In this document: one piece after another, positions 35,153 to 41,374 of the stretch
How positions within the stretch are numbered: position 1 is the first letter of the stretch
Layout: each line of letters opens with the position of its first letter
NCBI GenBank assembly: GCA_021784755.1
Contig: JAJYHM010000060.1
Span: 1-41,374, forward strand
Length of the DNA: 41,374 nt
DNA from: Pseudomonadota bacterium
Lineage (GTDB): Bacteria; Pseudomonadota; Gammaproteobacteria; Acidiferrobacterales; Acidiferrobacteraceae
Direction: 5' to 3'
Made by a program: the position numbers and the translations under genes
Notes under the pieces: generated by a model
Told to the model about the DNA's origin: nothing
What the model saw: the letters and a program-made list of their open reading frames with translations, nothing else
The model's database searches: none

Positions 35153-35602
35153 ATGCAGATCATTCTCCTTGAGAAAGTCCGTAACCTGGGCGACCTGGGC
35201 GACCAAGTGACGGTAAAACCAGGCTTTGGCCGCAACTTCTTGATCCCGACCGGTAAGGCGGTCCGTGCAACCCCCGAAAACAAGGCACGCTTCGAGGCCG
35301 AACGCGCCGAGCGCGAGCGGCGCCAGCAGGAGCACCTCGCGGCCGCCCGCGCACGCGGCGAGCGCCTGAACGGTGCGACCGTGCAGCTGGCGCGCAAGGC
35401 AGGCGAAGAGGGCCGGATTTTCGGTTCGGTCGGGACCACCGACATTGCCGACGCCCTGGTGGCCTCCGGCTTCGAAGTGGCCAAGGCCGAGATCGAGTTG
35501 CCCGATGGCCCCTTGAAGTCCGTGGGTGATCACGAGCTTCATGTGAGCCTGCACGCTGAGGTTACGGCAACCATCATCGTTTCGATCGTCGCTGAATCCT
35601 AA
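35153..35602 (+). CDS. rplI: 50S ribosomal protein L9
   Basis: The 149-residue L9 protein has the N-terminal domain MQIILLEKVRNLGDLGDQVT with KPGFGRNFLIPTGKA, a long central helix rich in Glu/Arg/Ala, and the C-terminal domain with GRIFGSVGTTDIADALVASG. L9 binds 23S rRNA near the L1 stalk and limits frameshifting. It starts 11 bases after rpsR, forming the standard S6-S18-L9 order. Confidence 0.98.
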   Translation: MQIILLEKVRNLGDLGDQVTVKPGFGRNFLIPTGKAVRATPENKARFEAERAERERRQQEHLAAARARGERLNGATVQLARKAGEEGRIFGSVGTTDIADALVASGFEVAKAEIELPDGPLKSVGDHELHVSLHAEVTATIIVSIVAES

Positions 35603-35635
35603 GGGCGCCTCCTACGCGCGCGCAAAGGTCGCTCC

Positions 35636-37033
35636 ATGACCGATAAGACTGCCGCAGGCATGGCGCGCGCCCGCGGGAACTTGGGTGCGCATATGCGCGT
35701 TGCGCCGCAATCCGTGGAGGCCGAACAGGCGGTACTGGGCGGCCTGCTCTTGGATGCGCGCGCCTGGGACCGTATCGCCGACCGCCTTTCCGAAATCGAC
35801 TTCTACCGCCGCGAGCATCAAGTAATCTTCGCGGTGGTGGCAGCACTGAATGCGGAGGGGCGGCCGGTCGATATCGTCACGGTGAGCGAACGTCTTGGGA
35901 CCGAGGCCTTGGAGGCCATCGGTGGTCTCGGGTATCTCGGGTCGCTCGCGGAGAACACCCCGAGCGCCAACAATATCCAGGCCTATGCTGACATCGTCCG
36001 CGAGCGCGCCCTGGTCCGGCGCCTGATCGAAGTCGTAAACGACATCGGTGAGAAGGCCTATCAGCCGGAAGGACGCAGCGCGGTCGAACTCCTGGACTAC
36101 GCCGAGCGCGGCGTATTCGCCATCACCGAAAGCGGTACCCGACGCGGAGGCTTTAGGCCCCTGAAGTCGCTTTTGACCGCAGCGGTCGATCGTATCGATA
36201 CCCTGTTTCGCTCCAACACCACCATCACGGGTGTGGCCACGGGTTTCGCCGACCTCGACAATATGACCTCAGGTCTGCAACCTGGGGATCTCGTGATCGT
36301 GGCGGGGCGGCCGTCCATGGGCAAGACCGCATTTGCCCTGAACATCGCCGAGAACGCAGCCGTGGGGCTGAAGCTGCCAGTTGCGATCTTCAGTCTCGAG
36401 ATGCCGGGCGAGCAACTCGCCATGCGTCTCATGTCATCCCTCGGGCGCATCAATGCCCACAGGCTTCGCACCGGCAAGCTCGAGGATGAGGACTGGCCGC
36501 GGCTCACTTCGGCAGTCGGCATGTTGGCAGAGGCCCCGGTCTATATCGACGATACCCCCGCGCTTACCCCCCTGGAACTGCGTGCGCGCAGTCGGCGGCT
36601 CATGCGCGAACATGGGCTGGGTCTCATCGTCGTCGACTATCTACAGCTCATGCAGGGCCCGGAAAGTACCGAGAACCGGGCCACGGAAATATCCGGTATT
36701 ACACGTGCTCTCAAGAGCTTAGCTAAGGAACTTAATGTTCCACTTATAGCGCTCTCGCAGTTGAACCGGTCGCTCGAGCAGCGACCCAACAAGCGTCCGG
36801 TGATGTCTGACCTGCGCGAATCCGGGGCCATCGAGCAAGACGCGGATGTGATCTTCTTCATCTATCGCGACGAGGTCTATAACGAGGAAAGCGAGGACAA
36901 GGGCACGGCGGAGATCATCATTGGCAAGCAGCGTAACGGGCCGATCGGGAAGGCCCGGCTTACGTATCTTGGGGAATACACGCGCTTCGAAAACCACGCG
37001 GATGTGCACGGCTACGAAGGACCCTATGCATGA
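35636..37033 (+). CDS. dnaB: DnaB, replicative DNA helicase
   Basis: The 465-residue hexameric helicase unwinds DNA at the replication fork. The N-terminal domain (about 20-125) starts RVAPQSVEAEQAVLGGLLLD; the RecA-like C-terminal domain has Walker A AGRPSMGKTAF (223-233), Walker B LIVVDYLQLMQG near 325, and the family end SDLRESGAIEQDADVIFFIY. No intein is present. Its stop overlaps the alr start (ATGA). It follows rplI by 33 bases, the common rplI-dnaB-alr arrangement. Confidence 0.98.
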   Translation: MTDKTAAGMARARGNLGAHMRVAPQSVEAEQAVLGGLLLDARAWDRIADRLSEIDFYRREHQVIFAVVAALNAEGRPVDIVTVSERLGTEALEAIGGLGYLGSLAENTPSANNIQAYADIVRERALVRRLIEVVNDIGEKAYQPEGRSAVELLDYAERGVFAITESGTRRGGFRPLKSLLTAAVDRIDTLFRSNTTITGVATGFADLDNMTSGLQPGDLVIVAGRPSMGKTAFALNIAENAAVGLKLPVAIFSLEMPGEQLAMRLMSSLGRINAHRLRTGKLEDEDWPRLTSAVGMLAEAPVYIDDTPALTPLELRARSRRLMREHGLGLIVVDYLQLMQGPESTENRATEISGITRALKSLAKELNVPLIALSQLNRSLEQRPNKRPVMSDLRESGAIEQDADVIFFIYRDEVYNEESEDKGTAEIIIGKQRNGPIGKARLTYLGEYTRFENHADVHGYEGPYA

Positions 37034-38100
37034 GGCCTGCGTACGCCTCGCTCGACGCGCCAGCGCTGCGCCATAACCTCGCTCAGGTCCGGGAACTCAC
37101 CGGCGCGCGCGTCATGGCCATCGTCAAAGCCAACGGTTATGGCCACGGCTTGGTGTGGGTGGCGAAGAGTCTGACGGGCGCGGACGCCTTCGGCGTAGCG
37201 AGCCTGGAGGAGGGCCTGGAGTTACGCGCAGCCGGGATTCAGCAGGAGATCTGCCTCCTCGAAGGCTTCTTCGAAGCCGCCGAGATCCCCATCATTCTGC
37301 GCGAAGGGTTCACGCCCGTCATTCACGATCATCATCAGCTCGAGGCCTTGAGGCGCGTGCGAAGCGAAAACCGCTGCGACGCCTGGATCAAGGTCGACAC
37401 CGGCATGCATCGTCTGGGTTTCGGGCCTGCCGAGGTCCCCGCCGTGGCCGCAGACCTCGCGACTTTGCCCTTCATCGGTCGTCTGGGGCTCTTGTCGCAT
37501 CTGGCCTGCGCGGAGGATTTCGCCTCGCCCGTCACCGCGCTCCAGATCGAGGCTCTGGGGGGCCTGTCGCTTCCGGGCTTTCGGCGCAGCCTCGCCAATT
37601 CGGCCGGCATCATGGGCTGGCCCGCTGCACATGCCGACTGGGTGCGGCCCGGGCTTATGCTTTATGGGGCCTCGCCCCTGGGCCGGACCGGACCTCAGCC
37701 TCCTGTGGCCTTGAAGCCTGTCATGACGCTACGCAGCCGCCTGATCAGTGTGCGCCGCCGCAAGGAAGGCGACGCGATCGGTTACGGGGGGGATTATCGT
37801 TGCCGTGAGGACATGCTGGTGGGGGTCGTGGGGGTCGGGTACGGCGATGGTTATCCCCGCGAATTCCGGGGTGCGGTATCAGTCCTCGTGCGCGGCCTGC
37901 GGGCGCCTGTCATCGGTCGCGTCTCCATGGACATGTTGACGGTGGATTTGCGCGGTGTGGCGGACGCGCAGGTCGGTGACGAGGTGATTTTGTGGGGAGA
38001 GGGTCTGCCGGTCGAAGAGGTTGCGCAGGCGGCGGGCACGATCCCCTACAGACTGCTCTGTGGACTGACGCAACGACTTCCGCGTCGCGAGTGCCCGTGA
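37030..38100 (+). CDS. alr: Alr, alanine racemase
   Basis: The 356-residue PLP enzyme makes D-alanine for peptidoglycan. The N-terminal barrel has the PLP-binding lysine in AIVKANGYGHG (Lys33), and the C-terminal part has the catalytic tyrosine segment AIGYGGDYRC and the SMDMLTVDL block. The ATG overlaps the dnaB stop and the gene end overlaps the radA start, indicating a tightly coupled operon. It is single and not paired with a D-amino-acid dehydrogenase, so the biosynthetic role is favoured. Confidence 0.97.
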   Translation: MRPAYASLDAPALRHNLAQVRELTGARVMAIVKANGYGHGLVWVAKSLTGADAFGVASLEEGLELRAAGIQQEICLLEGFFEAAEIPIILREGFTPVIHDHHQLEALRRVRSENRCDAWIKVDTGMHRLGFGPAEVPAVAADLATLPFIGRLGLLSHLACAEDFASPVTALQIEALGGLSLPGFRRSLANSAGIMGWPAAHADWVRPGLMLYGASPLGRTGPQPPVALKPVMTLRSRLISVRRRKEGDAIGYGGDYRCREDMLVGVVGVGYGDGYPREFRGAVSVLVRGLRAPVIGRVSMDMLTVDLRGVADAQVGDEVILWGEGLPVEEVAQAAGTIPYRLLCGLTQRLPRRECP

Positions 38101-39443
38101 AGGCGCGCAGTTATTACCAATGCCGCGAATGCGGCGCCCGCGCCGCCCAGTGGGCCGGGCGTTGCGATTCCTGCGCGGCCTGGAACACGCTGGTTGAAGT
38201 GGGGGGCGCCAACCCCCCGCCCCCGGGTGCGATCACCAAGCGCGCAGTGCCACTCTCGGAGGTGCGATGCGAGACCGTGGAGCGGTGGTCGACGGGCTTG
38301 AGCGAACTCGATCGCGTCCTCGGGGGAGGGGTCGTGCCCGGGTCTGTGGTGCTCTTGGGCGGGGATCCCGGTATCGGCAAATCCACCATCCTGATCCAGA
38401 CCCTGGCGTCCATGAGCACAGACCTGAGCGCCCTTTATGTGACCGGCGAGGAGTCGGCCGCGCAAGTAGCGCTCCGCGCGCGGCGGCTGGGCCTGAAGAC
38501 CCAGCGCATGAAGCTCTTAGCCGAGACTAATGTGGACGCGATCATAGCCCAGGCCCGTCTCGAGAACCCGCGGGCGCTTGTTATCGATTCGATCCAGACG
38601 GTGTTTCTTCCGCAGCTCTCCCAGGCGCCCGGCAGCGTGGCCCAAGTCCGAGAGGCCGCCGCCACCCTGGTGCGCTTCGCCAAGGAGACCGATACCGCGC
38701 TTTTTCTGGTTGGGCATGTGACCAAGGAAGGGCAGCTCGCCGGCCCCCGCGTGCTCGAGCATATGGTCGATGCCGTCCTCTACTTCGAGGGCGACAGCGG
38801 AAGCCGCTACCGCCTGATCCGCGCCATCAAGAATCGCTTCGGGGCGGTGAACGAGATCGGCGTGTTTGTCATGACGGAAGGGGGGCTGCGCGAAGTGACC
38901 AATCCTTCGGCCCTGTTTCTGCGACAGGATGCCCGCAATGCCCCCGGGAGCGTCATATTAGTGACGCAGGAGGGCACCCGGCCCCTGCTCGTCGAGGTTC
39001 AGGCCTTGATCGATGAAAGCCCCGGCGCAAATCCGCGGCGGGTCGCGCTCGGCTTGGACAGCCAGCGGCTGGGCATGTTGCTCGCGCTTTTGCATCGCCA
39101 CGGCGGGCATGCCACATCGCGTCACGATGTCTTCGTCAACGTAGCGGGGGGCGTGCGGGTGACAGAGACCGCGTCCGATCTCGCGGTCTTGCTGGCTTGC
39201 ACCTCGAGTCTCTTGGATTGCCCCGTGCCGCGCGATCTCGTGGTGTTTGGGGAGGTGGGGCTGGCCGGCGAGATGCGGCCGGTGCCACGCGGCCAGGAGC
39301 GGCTGCGCGAGGCCGCAAAACTCGGCTTCAAGCGCGCCATTGTGCCCGCTGCGAACGTTCCCAAACGGCGCTCCGAGGGGGATATTGCCGTGTTCGGCGC
39401 ACGGCAGCTGCGCGAGGCTTTGGCGCATTTTTTGCAGCCCTAA
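38097..39443 (+). CDS. radA: RadA, DNA repair branch-migration ATPase
   Basis: The 448-residue protein processes recombination intermediates. It has an N-terminal zinc finger (Cys9, Cys12, Cys23, Cys26), a RecA-like ATPase with Walker A GGDPGIGKST (88-97), the RadA-specific KNRFG motif in AIKNRFGAVNEIG, and a Lon-like C-terminal domain without the catalytic serine-lysine function. Translation begins at GTG 38097, which overlaps the alr stop (GTGA); a longer in-frame start at 37992 would overlap alr extensively and is rejected because the zinc-finger start fits the family length. Confidence 0.96.
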   Translation: MKARSYYQCRECGARAAQWAGRCDSCAAWNTLVEVGGANPPPPGAITKRAVPLSEVRCETVERWSTGLSELDRVLGGGVVPGSVVLLGGDPGIGKSTILIQTLASMSTDLSALYVTGEESAAQVALRARRLGLKTQRMKLLAETNVDAIIAQARLENPRALVIDSIQTVFLPQLSQAPGSVAQVREAAATLVRFAKETDTALFLVGHVTKEGQLAGPRVLEHMVDAVLYFEGDSGSRYRLIRAIKNRFGAVNEIGVFVMTEGGLREVTNPSALFLRQDARNAPGSVILVTQEGTRPLLVEVQALIDESPGANPRRVALGLDSQRLGMLLALLHRHGGHATSRHDVFVNVAGGVRVTETASDLAVLLACTSSLLDCPVPRDLVVFGEVGLAGEMRPVPRGQERLREAAKLGFKRAIVPAANVPKRRSEGDIAVFGARQLREALAHFLQP

Positions 39444-39513
39444 GGGGTATTTTCACGGCCCAATTTGTGACCCGGTGAAGAAACTGGGCACCGCGGGTCC
39501 AGGAGGCAACGGC

Positions 39514-41130
39514 ATGACACAGAGCGGGAAACGGGCAGAGCGGGGCGGCGCCGACGTGGCGGGGCATGCGCAGTTGCCGGCCAAGGCCCTTCACGCCATG
39601 ACTCCGGCGCGTTTCGGGACGGCGTGTGTGCTCGCGGGGATGGGGTTTGCGCTGCTTGCGCGCCTAGGGATGGGCCTATCGGGGACCCAGGGCCCCGGCA
39701 CGTTCTTGAGTCCTTTTCTCGTGGGATGGTTCGGCGCCAAGATCGGGTTCTGGCGCGCAGCCGCAATTCAGGGGGGCGTGGTCCTCATGGGCGCGGCGAT
39801 CGCCATAGGGCAGTGGCGCGCAACGAGGCGCCGCAAATCGGCGGCAAGCGCCGAACCCCCGCGGATGCTCCAGGCCCCACGCGCGACCTTCCTGCGAACG
39901 CTGGAGCGCATCGTGGCTGCCCACAATGAACGCCCCTACAACCTCATCCTCTTTGACATCGATGGCTTTCGGATACTGAATGATCGGCATGGACCCGAGG
40001 CCTGCGACGACCTTCTGATCTGTGTTAAACGGCAGCTCGCCACAGCCTTACCGGAAAACGCCCGTTTAGCGCGATTCGGAAGCGATGAATTCCTGGCGTT
40101 CATACCCGGAATGACTTGCGACGAGGCCCTCTCCTTGGCGCACGAGGTCGTGGAATCCGTGGCTGGACGCCGCTTCGATGTCGGCACCGGGACGCTGCGC
40201 ACGACTATGAGCGCGGGGCTTGCGGCCTTTCCGGAGAGCGCACATAACTTGCGGGACGCCATCAGTCAGGCGACCTCGGCCCTCCAGGAGGCCAAGAGCG
40301 GCGGGCGGGGGGCGGTGGTCGCCGCCCAACACAATAAGAACGGGCTCTGCCGCCTTGGCGCCGAGGTGGAATCAGCCCTGGGCGAGCATCGTGTTCACCC
40401 CGCTTACCAACCGATTATCGATTTACGCACCGGTCGCCCGGTGGCCGAAGAGGGTTTGGCGCGTATCGTTCTGCCTGGGGGTGAGATCCTGGGCGCCGAT
40501 GCGTTCATGAATGCCGCCACCGATCTCAGGCTCGCGAGCCGGATCGACGAGCGCCTCATAGAGCAGACGCTGGACCGGTGCCGCGAGCAGGCCCGCCGAG
40601 GGGATAGGCGCCTGCGATTCATCAATGTCTCGGCCGCACTCCTGCAGGAACGAGACCTGCTTCAGCAGATCGCCTTCACTTTTACCGGATGCGATATCCT
40701 GGGGGATCTCACCGGAAGCCGCAATCCGCTGGTAGTCGAGATCACCGAGCGCGAACTGCTGCGCGATCCGGCGGCCGCCCTGCACGCCTTGCAACCGCTG
40801 CTCGATATCGGCGTGCGACTGGCTATCGACGACTTCGGCAGTGGTTATTCCTCGTTCCTGTACCTCACCTCGCTCCCGGTGTCCTTCCTGAAGGTCGAGA
40901 TGGCGCTCTTGAAGACGGCACGCGCGAGCGAGCGCGCACGTTCCATCCTGAAAGGCATAAAAGCCATAGCCCAAGACCTCAACATCCTCACCATAGCCGA
41001 GGGCATAGAGGACGAGGAGCTCGCCAACATCGCGCGCGACCATGGCATCGATTGGGGGCAGGGGTTCTATTTTGGGCGCCCCGCGCTTGAGCCGGCCATA
41101 TCGGTCGATATCTCTGAAAAGATCGCGTAA
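39514..41130 (+). CDS. membrane-anchored degenerate GGDEF-EAL protein
   Basis: The 538-residue protein has two hydrophobic segments near 33-53 and 84-100, a GGDEF-type domain (about 140-275) and an EAL-type domain (about 285-530). The GGDEF signature is GSDEF (189-193), with one Gly replaced. In the EAL domain the signature reads EEGL (312-315) instead of EAL, whereas several metal/catalytic blocks remain: VEITERE, DDFGSGYSS (439-447), AEGIEDEE with Glu496, and QGFYFGRP (516-523); the usual Asp after LKI is Glu in LKVEM. It may therefore be an inactive or partly active c-di-GMP protein or receptor. AGGAGG 7 bases before the ATG at 39514 sets the start; longer frames back to 39247 are in radA. 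Confidence 0.85.
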   Translation: MTQSGKRAERGGADVAGHAQLPAKALHAMTPARFGTACVLAGMGFALLARLGMGLSGTQGPGTFLSPFLVGWFGAKIGFWRAAAIQGGVVLMGAAIAIGQWRATRRRKSAASAEPPRMLQAPRATFLRTLERIVAAHNERPYNLILFDIDGFRILNDRHGPEACDDLLICVKRQLATALPENARLARFGSDEFLAFIPGMTCDEALSLAHEVVESVAGRRFDVGTGTLRTTMSAGLAAFPESAHNLRDAISQATSALQEAKSGGRGAVVAAQHNKNGLCRLGAEVESALGEHRVHPAYQPIIDLRTGRPVAEEGLARIVLPGGEILGADAFMNAATDLRLASRIDERLIEQTLDRCREQARRGDRRLRFINVSAALLQERDLLQQIAFTFTGCDILGDLTGSRNPLVVEITERELLRDPAAALHALQPLLDIGVRLAIDDFGSGYSSFLYLTSLPVSFLKVEMALLKTARASERARSILKGIKAIAQDLNILTIAEGIEDEELANIARDHGIDWGQGFYFGRPALEPAISVDISEKIA

Positions 41131-41374
41131 CAGTCTTTCTTCATCATAGCATCGCAAGCCTGGGTGCTTTCGAAACCGATGGAGGCGTTACGCGTAGGTA
41201 GGCCGATCTCAGTTTTTAAGATTAGGGGCGGCACTTATGTGCGCGCTCGTATAATCATGGCGCCATTTTTGTGCACAAAGACAAAGATAAGGGCAGTGGC
41301 CACGATGCACCGCGGACTGCCGTCTTCTTTTTTGTTAGCGCAGGCCCGTTCGCGCAGGGCGCGCGCGGCGCAAG
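41131..41374. other. intergenic end of window with a possible promoter
   Basis: After the GGDEF-EAL gene there is a TATAAT at 41250-41255 without a good -35, and an AAGGG shortly before an ATG at 41305. The ATG opens a frame (MHRGLPSSFLLAQARSRRAR) that runs to the end of the window; it may be the start of a next gene, but 23 residues are too few to identify it. Confidence 0.3.

Overview
The window is about 41.4 kb of GC-rich bacterial chromosome, most likely from an acidophilic, sulfur/iron-oxidising gammaproteobacterium related to Acidiferrobacter. This placement is an inference. It rests on the block hflK-hflC-hisZ-purA-rnr-rlmB-rpsF-rpsR-rplI-dnaB-alr-radA, which is typical of gammaproteobacteria, and on acid-life genes: a plasma-membrane-type H+-ATPase, a universal stress protein and a DoxX-containing NADH dehydrogenase. 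No 16S rRNA is present to settle the taxonomy.

Region 1 (1 to about 13.2 kb) is accessory and strongly eroded. It opens with the 3' half of a tRNA-His gene without its 5' half, the expected scar of an element integrated to the left. An intact mqsRA toxin-antitoxin pair follows. Next comes a graveyard of broken genes: a DUF2779 fragment cut by an IS-associated DUF6788 gene, a frameshifted LRAT-like gene and an IS3 transposase tail. The intact genes are widely spaced: a two-zinc-ribbon protein, a DoxX-DoxX-NDH-2 fusion, a DHA2-family efflux pump, a methyltransferase, an M48 protease fused to a pilin-like C-terminus, and a Yip1-like membrane protein. Spacers of 400-900 bases between them hold no recognisable genes.

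Region 2 (13.2-26.4 kb) starts with tRNA-Gly and tRNA-Cys behind a strong promoter. A six-gene minus-strand operon (20.9 down to 13.7 kb) encodes a membrane complex resembling hydrogenase-4 and complex I: HyfB, HyfC, HyfE, HyfF, HyfG and HyfI-like subunits. The large subunit lacks three of the four cysteines that hold the NiFe centre, while the small subunit keeps all four cluster cysteines and both antiporter-like subunits keep their pumping Glu and Lys. It therefore looks like an energy-converting hydrogenase-related (Ehr) complex of unknown reaction. A KfrA-like DNA-binding protein is divergently transcribed, and a 24-base imperfect palindrome sits between the two. IS66 debris, the H+-ATPase and UspA follow. 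A degenerate copy of the tRNA-Cys 3' half lies at 26.1 kb, so the region may be an old tRNA-Cys-targeted island.

Region 3 (26.4-41.4 kb) is compact core genome: tRNA-Lys, the HflKC membrane protease regulators, hisZ, purA, tRNA-Leu (opposite strand), RNase R, RlmB, ribosomal proteins S6, S18 and L9, replicative helicase DnaB, alanine racemase, RadA, and a membrane-anchored degenerate GGDEF-EAL protein. Overlapping stop/start codons at several junctions indicate co-transcription.
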